Shown here one piece after another: positions 41,458 to 49,624 of a DNA stretch of 64,000 bases. The notes under the pieces are model-generated. The model was not told the DNA's origin. It saw nothing but the letters and a program-made list of their open reading frames with translations, and made no database searches. The stretch spans positions 2,976,001-3,040,000 of the forward strand of contig NZ_CP092488.2 in assembly GCF_022430545.2 (NCBI RefSeq), in the 5' to 3' direction. Within the stretch, counting starts at the first letter, position 1. Each line of letters begins with the position of its first letter. A program made the translations under genes and the position numbers. This stretch comes from Mycobacterium paraterrae. Its GTDB lineage: Bacteria > Actinomycetota > Actinomycetes > Mycobacteriales > Mycobacteriaceae.

Positions 41458-41560
41458 GCAGCGCAGTCGACGGAGTAATCTTGCCCGGTCACGACCGCGG
41501 CACAACCGAAATAACAACACTGCTTTTAACAAGCACCAACTAGTCCAGGAGGACACAGAA

Positions 41561-42751
41561 GTGGCGAAGGCGAAGTTCGAGCGGACGAAGCCGCACGTCA
41601 ACATCGGGACCATTGGTCACGTTGACCACGGCAAGACCACGTTGACCGCGGCTATCACCAAGGTTCTGCATGACAAGTACCCGGCACTCAACGAGTCGCG
41701 CGCGTTCGACCAGATCGACAACGCACCCGAAGAGCGTCAGCGCGGTATCACGATCAACATCTCCCACGTGGAGTACCAGACCGAGAAGCGTCACTACGCA
41801 CACGTCGACGCCCCGGGTCACGCCGACTACATCAAGAACATGATCACCGGTGCCGCCCAGATGGACGGCGCGATCCTGGTGGTCGCCGCCACCGACGGCC
41901 CGATGCCGCAGACCCGCGAGCACGTGCTGCTGGCCCGTCAGGTCGGCGTGCCCTACATCTTGGTGGCGCTGAACAAGGCCGACATGGTCGACGACGAGGA
42001 GCTGCTGGAGCTCGTCGAGCTCGAGGTCCGCGAGTTGCTGGCCGCCCAGGAGTTCGACGAGGACGCCCCGGTCATCAAGGTATCGGCACTCAAGGCCCTC
42101 GAGGGTGACGAGAAGTGGGTCAAGTCCGTCGAGGAACTGATGGACGCCGTCGACGAGTCGATTCCCGACCCGGTTCGCGAGACCGAGCTGCCGTTCCTGA
42201 TGCCCGTCGAGGACGTGTTCACCATCACCGGTCGTGGCACCGTGGTGACCGGCCGTGTCGAGCGCGGCGTGATCAACGTCAACGAAGAGGTCGAGATCGT
42301 CGGCATCAAGCCGGCCAGCACCAAGACCACGGTCACCGGTGTGGAAATGTTCCGCAAGCTGCTGGACCAGGGCCAGGCTGGCGACAACGTCGGTCTGCTG
42401 CTGCGTGGAATCAAGCGTGAGGACGTCGAGCGCGGTCAGGTTGTGACCAAGCCCGGCACCACCACCCCGCACACCGACTTCGAGGGCCAGGTCTACATCC
42501 TGTCCAAGGACGAGGGTGGCCGGCACACGCCGTTCTTCAACAACTACCGTCCGCAGTTCTACTTCCGCACCACCGACGTGACCGGTGTGGTGACGCTGCC
42601 GGAGGGCACCGAGATGGTGATGCCCGGTGACAACACCGAGATCTCGGTCAAGCTGATCCAGCCCGTCGCCATGGACGACGGCCTGCGGTTCGCGATCCGT
42701 GAAGGTGGCCGCACCGTCGGCGCCGGCCGGGTCACCAAGATCATCAAGTAA
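41561..42751 (+). CDS. tuf: Elongation factor Tu
   Basis: Brings aminoacyl-tRNA to the ribosome. 396 residues from a GTG with AGGAGGA upstream. GHVDHGKTTLTAAI, RGITINISHVEY, DAPGHADYIKN, ALNKADMVDD and the domain II/III motifs (GRGTVVTGRVERG, LRGIKREDVERGQV) are complete. It is 168 bases after fusA and ends in a strong terminator. Confidence 0.98.
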   Translation: MAKAKFERTKPHVNIGTIGHVDHGKTTLTAAITKVLHDKYPALNESRAFDQIDNAPEERQRGITINISHVEYQTEKRHYAHVDAPGHADYIKNMITGAAQMDGAILVVAATDGPMPQTREHVLLARQVGVPYILVALNKADMVDDEELLELVELEVRELLAAQEFDEDAPVIKVSALKALEGDEKWVKSVEELMDAVDESIPDPVRETELPFLMPVEDVFTITGRGTVVTGRVERGVINVNEEVEIVGIKPASTKTTVTGVEMFRKLLDQGQAGDNVGLLLRGIKREDVERGQVVTKPGTTTPHTDFEGQVYILSKDEGGRHTPFFNNYRPQFYFRTTDVTGVVTLPEGTEMVMPGDNTEISVKLIQPVAMDDGLRFAIREGGRTVGAGRVTKIIK

Positions 42752-42820
42752 CTTCCTCGACGACGTGGGGCGTAGCCCCGCGCAGGAGGCGAAGAAGTTC
42801 GACTCAGTGATCGCCTGAAG

Positions 42821-42855
42821 ACGGCGCCCACCCCGCAAGGGTGGGCGCCGTTTTT
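42821..42855 (+). terminator. Intrinsic terminator after tuf
   Basis: ACGGCGCCCACCC (42821-42833) pairs with GGGTGGGCGCCGT (42839-42851) over a CGCAA loop, followed by a T run. It ends the str operon. Confidence 0.92.
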
Positions 42856-42961
42856 GCATCGGGGCGTCCATTCGGAATTCATTAAGGCCTGTCGGGGAGT
42901 CTCATAGCTGTCGGGCCGCGGGGCGGCTGCTTTACAGCCGCCGTTCTGCGTCCGAGCGGGT

Positions 42962-42967
42962 TATGCT
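42962..42967 (+). promoter_or_regulatory. -10 box before the SHOCT membrane protein gene
   Basis: TATGCT fits TANNNT, with start of transcription expected near 42974, 54 bases before the ATG at 43028. Confidence 0.4.
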
Positions 42968-43027
42968 TCGCTTCGCCGAGCGATGCGTTGTCCCGCGTTA
43001 TCGATCCTGCTGACCCCTGGAGCAACC

Positions 43028-43888
43028 ATGCTTGCGCGTTACTTGAAGGCCCAACTCATCGTCCTCGTCTGCGGTGGTTTGGTGGGCCCCATCTTCCTCA
43101 TCACCTATTTCGTGCTGCCCGGCCTGATGGGTGATCAGTTCAGTTCCGTCGACTCCTCCATCGGCACCACGATTCAGCAGAGCACGTCGTGGTTGCTGTG
43201 GGTGGGTGTGCTCATCACCGTCATCGACGTGTTCGTGGCGTTGTGGCTGGCCAACCGCGGCGCCCAATCGTCGGCGAAGATGGCGGCGCTGCGACAGACC
43301 GGTGTGCTGGCCACGGCGCAGATCCAGGGCATGGGCGAAACCGGCCTCCGAATCAACGAACACCCGGTGGTGAACCTTGACCTGCGGATCACCGGCCCCG
43401 GAGTCGATTTCACCGATCGCAAGCGGGTGACCGTCGACTTCACCAAGCAGGCGATCGTGACCGCGCGCAAACTCGTCGTGCTGGTCGACCCGAACACGCG
43501 TGAATACGAAATCGACTGGCAGGCAAGCGCGTTGGTGGCCGGAGTGGTGCCCATGCAGATCACCAGCTCCGAGGACCACAAGACCTACGACCTGACCGGT
43601 CAGGCCGGCCCGCTGATGGAGATCCTGCAGATCTATAAGGCCAGCAACCTACCGATGTCCGGCACCGTCGACATCCGCAACTACCCGGCCGTCCGACAGC
43701 AGATCATGGCGGTGGTCCGACGTGCGGCCGAGGCGCAGCCGGTGCCCGCAGCCGCCGGAGGAGCCGCCGCGCCTGCTCAGCCGTCGGCCGGGCAGCGGCT
43801 CGAAGAGCTGGAGAAGCTGCACGCCAGCGGCGCCATCTCCGAGGCGGAATACGCCGCGGCGCGGCAGAAGATCATCGCCGAGCTCTGA
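43028..43888 (+). CDS. Membrane protein with C-terminal SHOCT domain
   Basis: 286 residues from the ATG at 43028, with GGAG six bases before it; an upstream in-frame start at 42983 is less likely. Two hydrophobic segments (LIVLVCGGLVGPIFLITYFVLP and WLLWVGVLITVIDVFVALWLA) near the N-terminus anchor it. A soluble domain with LATAQIQGMGETGLRINEHPVVNLDLRI follows, then an Ala/Pro linker and a SHOCT motif (RLEELEKLHASGAISEAEYAAARQKIIAEL), a short helical hairpin often found at the ends of membrane proteins. Function unknown. Confidence 0.82.
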   Translation: MLARYLKAQLIVLVCGGLVGPIFLITYFVLPGLMGDQFSSVDSSIGTTIQQSTSWLLWVGVLITVIDVFVALWLANRGAQSSAKMAALRQTGVLATAQIQGMGETGLRINEHPVVNLDLRITGPGVDFTDRKRVTVDFTKQAIVTARKLVVLVDPNTREYEIDWQASALVAGVVPMQITSSEDHKTYDLTGQAGPLMEILQIYKASNLPMSGTVDIRNYPAVRQQIMAVVRRAAEAQPVPAAAGGAAAPAQPSAGQRLEELEKLHASGAISEAEYAAARQKIIAEL

Positions 43889-43917
43889 TCGGCTCGGCAC
43901 CCCCCCTTACCCGCGAT

Positions 43918-43931
43918 TAGAACGCGTTTCA
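43918..43931. promoter_or_regulatory. KstR-like operator before the mycofactocin-type SDR gene
   Basis: TAGAACGCGTTTCA fits the reported KstR consensus TnnAACnnGTTnnA at every fixed position. It lies 11 bases before a TANNNT box (TAGCCT, 43942-43947) that could drive the SDR gene starting at 43975. KstR represses sterol-degradation genes in mycobacteria. Confidence 0.55.
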
Positions 43932-43974
43932 GTTTCGCTGCTAGCCTGATCGGCAGTCGGCGAAAGGGGCTGTC

Positions 43975-44793
43975 GTGTCGGGAGCACTCGAGGGACGGGT
44001 GGCGTTTATCACCGGAGCGGCGCGCGGCCAGGGCCGCGCGCATGCGGCGCGACTCGCGCGCGAGGGCGCCGATGTCATCGCCCTCGACATCTGCGCGCCG
44101 GTGTCCGACACCATCAGCTACCCCGCTGCGACGCCTGAAGACTTGGCCGAGACGGTCCGCGTCGTCGAGGCCGAAGGCCGCAAGATTCTGGCCCGCCAGG
44201 TCGATACCCGTGACGACACCGCGCTGCGCCGGCTGGTGGCCGACGGCGTCGAGGAATTCGGCCGCCTCGACATCTTGATCGCCAACGCGGGCGTGCTCAG
44301 CTGGGGACGGGTGTGGGAACTCTCCGACGAACAGTGGGACAGCGTCATCAGCGTGAACCTGACGGGCACCTTCCAGACCGTGCGCGCGGTGGTGCCCGCG
44401 ATGATCGAGGCGGGTAACGGTGGGGCGATCGTAGTGGTCAGCTCGTCGGCCGGCCTGAAGGCGACTCCGGGTAACGGTCACTATTCCGCGTCCAAATACG
44501 GCTTGACCGGCCTGACCAACTCGTTGGCAATCGAATTGGGAGAGTACGGGATTCGGGTCAACTCCATCCATCCCTACTCGGTGGAGACGCCGATGATCGA
44601 GCCCGAGTTGATGATGGAGGTCTTTGGCAAGCACCCGCACTTCATCCACAGCTTCGGACCGATGCCGCTGCAGCCGAACGGTTTCATGGGTGCCGCCGAA
44701 GTGTCCGACGTGGTGGCATGGCTCGTCAGCGACGGTTCGGGCACGCTGACCGGAGCCCAGATCCCGGTCGACAAAGGCGTGCTGAAGTACTAG
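43975..44793 (+). CDS. Mycofactocin-coupled SDR-family oxidoreductase
   Basis: 272-residue short-chain dehydrogenase. VAFITGAARGQGRAHAARLAREGADVIALDIC is the NAD-binding site, with the insertion ISYPAATPEDLAETVRVVEAEGRKILARQVD that marks the subfamily tied to mycofactocin (non-exchangeable bound NAD). Catalytic residues are S (SSSAG), Y and K (HYSASKYG). The C-terminal MGAAEVSDVVAWLVSDGSGTLTGAQIPVDKG is normal. GTG start with AAAGGGG. Its likely electron acceptor is made by the mft cluster 8 kb downstream. Stop shared with rocD (CTAG). Confidence 0.9.
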   Translation: MSGALEGRVAFITGAARGQGRAHAARLAREGADVIALDICAPVSDTISYPAATPEDLAETVRVVEAEGRKILARQVDTRDDTALRRLVADGVEEFGRLDILIANAGVLSWGRVWELSDEQWDSVISVNLTGTFQTVRAVVPAMIEAGNGGAIVVVSSSAGLKATPGNGHYSASKYGLTGLTNSLAIELGEYGIRVNSIHPYSVETPMIEPELMMEVFGKHPHFIHSFGPMPLQPNGFMGAAEVSDVVAWLVSDGSGTLTGAQIPVDKGVLKY

Positions 44794-46031
44794 GCCGCCA
44801 GGTCGGCCAGCGTCTCGGCCAATTGCTCGATGGCCCAGTCGATTTCCGCCTCTGTGATCACCAGTGGCGGCGCGACGCGGATGGTCGACCCGTGGGTGTC
44901 CTTGACCAGGATGCCGCGTTCGGCCAGGCGGAGACTGATCGTCTTGCCGCTGCCCAGCGCCGGGTCGATGTCGACGCCGGCCCAAAGCCCGCGTCCGCGC
45001 ACGGCAATGACCCCGTGGCCGATCAGCGCGCGCAGCCGCCCGTGCAGTCGCTTTCCCAACCTTGCCGCGCGCTCCTGGAACTCGCCGCGCGCCAGCATCG
45101 ACACCACCGTGCTGCCGATCGCCGCGGCCAACGGATTGCCGCCGAACGTCGACCCGTGCTCGCCGGGATGTAACACCGCGAGGATGTCGCTGTCGGCGAC
45201 CACCGCCGACAGCGGCACCACGCCGCCGCCCAACGCCTTACCGAGCAGGTAGACGTCGGGCACCACCCCCCAGTGGTCGCAGGCAAAAGTCCGACCGGTC
45301 CGAGCCAGGCCGGACTGGATCTCGTCGGCGATCATGAGAACGTCACGTGCTGAGCAGATTTCACGCACGTTCGGCAGGTAGTGCGGTGGGGGCACTACCA
45401 CGCCGGCCTCACCCTGGATGGGCTCGAGCAGGACGGCGACGGTGTGCTCGTCGATCGCCTCGGTCAGGGCGTCCGCATCCCCGAACGGCACCGATCGAAA
45501 GCCGGGGGTGAATGGTCCGAAGCCCGCGCGCGCCACGGGGTCTGACGAGAAGCTGACGATGCTGATGGTCCGGCCGTGAAAGTTGTTGTCGGCGACCACG
45601 ATATTGGCCTTGTCGATGGGTACGCCCTTGACGTCGGTGCCCCATTTGCGTGCCACCTTCAGCGCGCTTTCGACCGCTTCGGCGCCGCTGTTCATCGGCA
45701 ACACCATCTCCTTGTCGCACAAGCTCGCCAACGCCGCGCAGAACCGACCCAGTGCTTCGGCGTGGAAGGCGCGACTGACCAGTGTGACGGTGTCCAACTG
45801 GGCGTGCGCAGTCGCGGTGATCTCGGGATTGCGGTGCCCGAAGTTCACCGCCGAGTATGCGGCCAGGCAGTCCAGGAACCGGCGTCCTTCGACGTCGGTG
45901 ATCCAACACCCCTCGGCGCTGGCGGCCACCACCGGCAGCGGTGAGTAGTTGTGCGCGCATGCGCGCTCGTCCAGCGCAATGGCGCTCTCAGTCAGAGTGC
46001 CGCTTCCGGCGAAGGTGTCCATCGTCGTCAC
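44790..46031 (-). CDS. rocD: Ornithine--oxo-acid aminotransferase
   Basis: PLP enzyme converting ornithine to glutamate semialdehyde. 413 residues from the GTG at 46031, which has GGAGG seven bases upstream and overlaps the stop of the preceding gene (GTGA). Class-III motifs: YSAVNFGHRNPEI, MNSGAEAVESALKVARKWG, NFHGRTISIVSFS, VLLEPIQGEAGV, LMIADEIQSGLARTG, LGKALGGGVVPLSAV with the PLP lysine. Intact over its full length, unlike M. tuberculosis where rocD is split. Downstream partner of the arginine-degrading enzyme. Confidence 0.92.
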   Translation of the reverse strand: MTTMDTFAGSGTLTESAIALDERACAHNYSPLPVVAASAEGCWITDVEGRRFLDCLAAYSAVNFGHRNPEITATAHAQLDTVTLVSRAFHAEALGRFCAALASLCDKEMVLPMNSGAEAVESALKVARKWGTDVKGVPIDKANIVVADNNFHGRTISIVSFSSDPVARAGFGPFTPGFRSVPFGDADALTEAIDEHTVAVLLEPIQGEAGVVVPPPHYLPNVREICSARDVLMIADEIQSGLARTGRTFACDHWGVVPDVYLLGKALGGGVVPLSAVVADSDILAVLHPGEHGSTFGGNPLAAAIGSTVVSMLARGEFQERAARLGKRLHGRLRALIGHGVIAVRGRGLWAGVDIDPALGSGKTISLRLAERGILVKDTHGSTIRVAPPLVITEAEIDWAIEQLAETLADLAA

Positions 46032-46879
46032 GAGTAGACCTCCAGCGTGCAGCACTTGACGGACCCACCGCCCTTGAGCAACTCGGGCATTTCGACGCCG
46101 ATGGACTCGAAACCGGCCTCTGTCAGTTGCCGCGCGAAACCGACGGCGGCGGCCGGATGCACGACGTGCCGGCCGTCGGACACGGCGTTCAGGCCGAAGG
46201 CGTAGGCGTCGGCGGTGTCGACCTTGATCGAGTCGGGGAAGAGGGTTTCGAGGTGCGCCCGCGAGACGTAGCTGAAGGCTGGCGGGTAGTAGGCAATGGT
46301 GGTGTCGTCGAGCACGGTCAGTGCGGTGTCGAGGTGATAGAAGCGCGGGTCGACCAATTCGAGGCTGATCACGCGCCGGTTGAAGATTCCCGCTATTTCA
46401 CCATGTGCCCGCAAGTCGGTTCGAAATCCATAGCCGGCCAGGATGTCGTCGCCCACCGGCAGCAGGTCACCTTGTCCTTCGTTCACGTGACGAGTCTGAT
46501 GTGGTTCGTAGCCGTGCGCCGACAGCCAAGCGGCGTAGGCCTCTGACTCCTGTTTGCGCTCAGCGTATTTGAAGCGTGCGACCACAGCGGTGCCGTCAAT
46601 GATCAGACCGCCGTTAGCGGCATACACCATGTCCGGCAGGCCGGGCACCGGCTCGACCACGTCGACATGGTGTCCCAGTTGCCGATACACGTCGCGCAGA
46701 CGCTGCCACTGAGTCAACGCGACGGACGCGTCGACCGGAGTGGTGATATCCATCCATGGGTTGATGGCGTACTCGACCGCGAAGAATCGCGGCGGGGTCA
46801 TCACATAGTGCCGGACCGTGGCAGTGCGGTCGGTGACGTGACGCCTGGCTTGGGTTCCGGAATCCGCGAAGGTCGTCAT
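46028..46879 (-). CDS. Guanidino-group hydrolase: arginine dihydrolase-like (usually annotated DDAH)
   Basis: 283-residue protein of the amidinotransferase/arginine deiminase superfamily. Visible catalytic parts: FYHLDT with His182, EGQGD near 134, and the C-terminal GGGSVKCCTLEV with the nucleophile Cys276 or Cys277. It is usually called dimethylargininase. However, Asn40 (YAINPWM) and Asn89 (VYAANGG) match positions I recall as the two asparagines of the cyanobacterial arginine dihydrolase, which turns arginine into ornithine, CO2 and ammonia. Translational coupling to rocD fits production of ornithine. The precise reaction is inference. Confidence 0.8.
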   Translation of the reverse strand: MTTFADSGTQARRHVTDRTATVRHYVMTPPRFFAVEYAINPWMDITTPVDASVALTQWQRLRDVYRQLGHHVDVVEPVPGLPDMVYAANGGLIIDGTAVVARFKYAERKQESEAYAAWLSAHGYEPHQTRHVNEGQGDLLPVGDDILAGYGFRTDLRAHGEIAGIFNRRVISLELVDPRFYHLDTALTVLDDTTIAYYPPAFSYVSRAHLETLFPDSIKVDTADAYAFGLNAVSDGRHVVHPAAAVGFARQLTEAGFESIGVEMPELLKGGGSVKCCTLEVYS

Positions 46880-46902
46880 GTCTCAACGGTAGGGGAGACC
46901 TG

Positions 46903-46953
46903 TACGCAACGCATTGATGTTCATTGCGTATGTACCAGCTATTTATTGCGCAA
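46903..46953. promoter_or_regulatory. AsnC-type operator between the arginine genes and their regulator
   Basis: TACGCAA (46903-46909) and TTGCGTA (46924-46930) form a palindrome with a 14-base spacer. A second perfect palindrome, TTGCGCAA, lies at 46946-46953. The repeated TTGCG half-sites spaced by about two helical turns are typical for Lrp/AsnC proteins, which bind as octamers. The region is the divergent gap to the AsnC gene. Confidence 0.65.
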
Positions 46954-46992
46954 AGTGCGATAATTCAAATATCTGTTGTGCCTGGAGGGGTG

Positions 46993-47445
46993 ATGGACCG
47001 ATTGGACGACCTCGATGAGCAGATTCTGGCCGAACTAGCTCAGCACGCCCGCGCGACATTCGCCGAAATCGGCGAGCGGGTGAAGTTGTCGGCCCCCGCG
47101 GTCAAACGGCGCGTCGACCGGATGCTCGACAGCGGGGTGATCCGCGGATTCACCACCGTGATCGATCGCAACGCCGTCGGCTGGAAGACCGAAGCCTACG
47201 TCCAGGTCTTCTGCCACGGCCGCATCTCTCCGAGCCAGCTGCGCCGCGCCTGGGTCGACATTCCCGAAGTCGCAAGTGCTGCAACGGTAACCGGTCCTTC
47301 CGACGCGCTCCTGCGGGTGCTGGCGCGCGACATGCCGCATTTGGAGGATGCGCTCGAGCGCATCCGCACCAGTGCGGATATCGAACGCAGCGAAAGCATC
47401 GTCGTGTTGTCCAATTTGATCGACCGGTCGCGCGCACAGGGGTGA
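46993..47445 (+). CDS. Lrp/AsnC-family transcriptional regulator
   Basis: 150 residues. N-terminal helix-turn-helix (LDDLDEQILAELAQHARATFAEIGERVKLSAPAVKRRVDRM) and a C-terminal RAM ligand-binding domain (YVQVFCHGRI, VASAATVTGPSDALLRVLARDM, ERSESIVVLSNLI). ATG at 46993 with GGAGGGG just upstream. Divergent from the arginine dihydrolase-rocD pair and most likely its regulator, responding to arginine or ornithine. Confidence 0.88.
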   Translation: MDRLDDLDEQILAELAQHARATFAEIGERVKLSAPAVKRRVDRMLDSGVIRGFTTVIDRNAVGWKTEAYVQVFCHGRISPSQLRRAWVDIPEVASAATVTGPSDALLRVLARDMPHLEDALERIRTSADIERSESIVVLSNLIDRSRAQG

Positions 47446-47482
47446 GCAACCGCGGGTCACCGCAATCGTGTATGAACTCCAA

Positions 47483-48667
47483 ATGACCACTAGCGCAGGC
47501 GGCAACGGAATCCTGATCGTCGGTGGAGGACTCGCCGCGACCCGTACCGCCGAGCAATTGCGCCGAGCGGAGTTCGCCGGGCCGATCACCATTGTCAGCG
47601 ACGAAGTCCATCTGCCCTACGACCGCCCCCCGCTGTCCAAAGAGGTGTTGCGCAGCGAAGTCGACGACGTGACGCTCAAGCCGCGCGAGTTCTACGACGA
47701 GAAGAACATCACCCTGCGGCTGGGGTCGGCCGCCACCGGCGTCGACACCGGGGCGCAGACCGTCACACTCGACGACGGATCGACGCTCGGCTACGACGAA
47801 CTGGTGATCGCGACGGGTTTGGTGCCACGGCGCATCCCGAGCTTTCCGGACCTCGACGGGATTCGGGTGCTGCGTTCCTTCGACGAAAGTCTGGCCCTGC
47901 GCCAGCACGCGTCCAAAGCGCAGCGAGCCGTGGTGGTCGGCGCCGGATTCATCGGCTGTGAGGTCGCGGCCAGTTTGCGCGGGTTGGGGGTCGACGTCGT
48001 GCTGGTCGAGCCGCAGCCCGCGCCCCTGGCGGCCGTTCTCGGCGAGCAGATCGGCGGGCTGGTGGCGCGGCTGCACCGCGACGAGGGCGTCGACGTCCGC
48101 ACCGGGGTCGGAGTGGCCGAGGTGCGCGGCGACTCTCACGTCGAGAGCGTGCACCTGACCGACGGCACTGAGGTGACCGCCGACCTGGTGGTGGTGGGCA
48201 TCGGCTCGCGCCCGGCGACCGACTGGCTGGAGGGCAGCGGTATCGAGGTCGACAACGGAGTCATCTGTGATGCCGCCGGACGAACCAGCGCACCCAACGT
48301 GTGGGCCCTCGGCGATGTCGCCTCCTGGCGCGACACCAAGGGACACCAAGTGCGGGTGGAACATTGGAGCAACGTCGCCGAACAGGCCCGTGCCGTGGTG
48401 CCGGCAATGCTCGGCCAGGACGCCCCGGCGGCCGTGGTCGTCCCGTACTTCTGGAGCGATCAGTACGACGTCAAGATCCAGTGCCTGGGTGAGCCGGTCG
48501 CCACGGATACCGTTCACATCGTGGAGGACGACGGCCGCAAATTCCTGGCCTACTACGAACGCGACGGTGCGGTGGCCGGCGTCGTCGGCGGTGGAATGCC
48601 CGGCAAGGTCATGAAGGCGCGTGGCAAAATCGCGGCGGCAGCGCCGATCTCGGAGCTTCTGGGTTAA
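47483..48667 (+). CDS. FAD-dependent NAD(P)H oxidoreductase (ferredoxin reductase type)
   Basis: About 394 residues (an in-frame GTG at 47468 would add five). GILIVGGGLAATRTAEQLR binds FAD, RAVVVGAGFIGCEVAASLRGLGVDVVLVE binds NAD(P)H, and VWALGDVASW is the second FAD motif. The C-terminal domain (YFWSDQYDVKIQCLG) is that of rhodocoxin/putidaredoxin reductases, which pass electrons to a ferredoxin for cytochrome P450s. No ferredoxin or P450 gene is adjacent. Stop shared with the convergent TetR gene (TTAA at 48664-48667). Confidence 0.88.
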   Translation: MTTSAGGNGILIVGGGLAATRTAEQLRRAEFAGPITIVSDEVHLPYDRPPLSKEVLRSEVDDVTLKPREFYDEKNITLRLGSAATGVDTGAQTVTLDDGSTLGYDELVIATGLVPRRIPSFPDLDGIRVLRSFDESLALRQHASKAQRAVVVGAGFIGCEVAASLRGLGVDVVLVEPQPAPLAAVLGEQIGGLVARLHRDEGVDVRTGVGVAEVRGDSHVESVHLTDGTEVTADLVVVGIGSRPATDWLEGSGIEVDNGVICDAAGRTSAPNVWALGDVASWRDTKGHQVRVEHWSNVAEQARAVVPAMLGQDAPAAVVVPYFWSDQYDVKIQCLGEPVATDTVHIVEDDGRKFLAYYERDGAVAGVVGGGMPGKVMKARGKIAAAAPISELLG

Positions 48668-49236
48668 TACAGGAACCGTTCGAGGGCTACCCGTAACTCG
48701 GGAAGCGCTGTCGAGGACTGGTATTCGATCAATGCGGCCTCGGCGACCATGCCGATCCACAGCTGCGCGCTCTCGTACGGGTGTGGGCGTTTCAGGGCAA
48801 CGAAGTCGGCCTTGCACAGCTCGGCGCCGGCGTGGTTGCGGCGAGCGATTTCATCGGTAACCGCTGGTTCCGCGCGAGCCTCCAAAAGCAGAGCGCGTAC
48901 GCCGCGGTCGCGGAGGCAGCCGTCGAGGTAGGTCGTGGCGACGACGGTGAGGCGACGTCCTCCCGGAGCCATGCCGTCGATGGCGGACTGAACTTGGTCG
49001 GTCAGCCGATCGTGGAATTCCCGGTGCAGCGCAAGAAGGTAGGAAGCGCGGTCGCCGAAGTGGTGAAAAAAGGTGCCCTTCGCAACGCCGGCCTCCTGCA
49101 CGATGAGATTGACGCTCAAGCCTGCCAGCCCGGTCCGCTCAGCCAGTTCCAGGCCCGCGTCGACGAGCGCTTCTCGGGTTCTGGCCATCGCCTCCTTGCG
49201 GGCGCCCGTGGGGACGGCGGATGACGTCGAGGTCAT
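48664..49236 (-). CDS. TetR-family transcriptional regulator
   Basis: 190 residues with a classical helix-turn-helix (REALVDAGLELAERTGLAGLSVNLIVQEAGVAKGTFFHHFGDRASYL). The start ATG overlaps the stop of the DUF962 gene (ATGA), so it is the second gene of that unit. The perfect palindrome at 49625-49644, upstream of both the DUF962 gene and the divergent hydrolase gene, is a likely binding site. Confidence 0.88.
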   Translation of the reverse strand: MTSTSSAVPTGARKEAMARTREALVDAGLELAERTGLAGLSVNLIVQEAGVAKGTFFHHFGDRASYLLALHREFHDRLTDQVQSAIDGMAPGGRRLTVVATTYLDGCLRDRGVRALLLEARAEPAVTDEIARRNHAGAELCKADFVALKRPHPYESAQLWIGMVAEAALIEYQSSTALPELRVALERFLY

Positions 49237-49587
49237 GTCGGCACTCTAACCGCGGCCCGGCGAGCGGCCTTGCGCTGACCGCGTCGCGCGAGCAGTTCGC
49301 CGTACTGCTCGCACACGTCAATGACCCCGGTGAGCTGGTAGGTGATCCATCCCCGGTGCGTCGAGGGCAGGTTGTGCTCGAAGAAGTAGTGTCCGGCGAT
49401 CTGCAACATCCAGCCCCCGAGAAACATCGACCATCCGACGCGCGGCTTGGCCACCAGTAACGGAATGCCGGCGGCAATCACCGGAGTGCCCGACCATGTG
49501 CGCGAATCGTGTTGCCGGACGGGTGTGTTGGGTTCGGTAGTAGGCCATTTTCGCCGCGAACGGCGCGTCGGCAGGGGGAGCGGGCAT
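49233..49587 (-). pseudogene. DUF962/Mpo1-like membrane protein gene with a +1 frameshift
   Basis: The N-terminal part in one frame (MPAPPADAPFAAKMAYYRTQHTRPATRFAHMVG) continues in the next frame as TPVIAAGIPLLVAKPRVGWSMFLGGWMLQIAGHYFFEHNLPS. Together they give the normal DUF962 pattern (QHTRP, then GGWxLQxxGHYxFE), about 118 residues. One extra base in the CCC run at 49489-49491 on the plus strand explains the break. Start at 49587 has AAGGAG upstream. Either a recent pseudogene or a sequencing error; without it the gene is complete. Overlaps the tetR start. Confidence 0.8.
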
Positions 49588-49624
49588 CGGTACTCCTTGA
49601 GACGGCATGCCGTCGATGGTAGCT

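Noticed and set aside
41425..41478. 17-codon small ORF between fusA and tuf
   Set aside because: No clear ribosome-binding site and its sequence is largely the duplicated fusA end, so not called as a gene.
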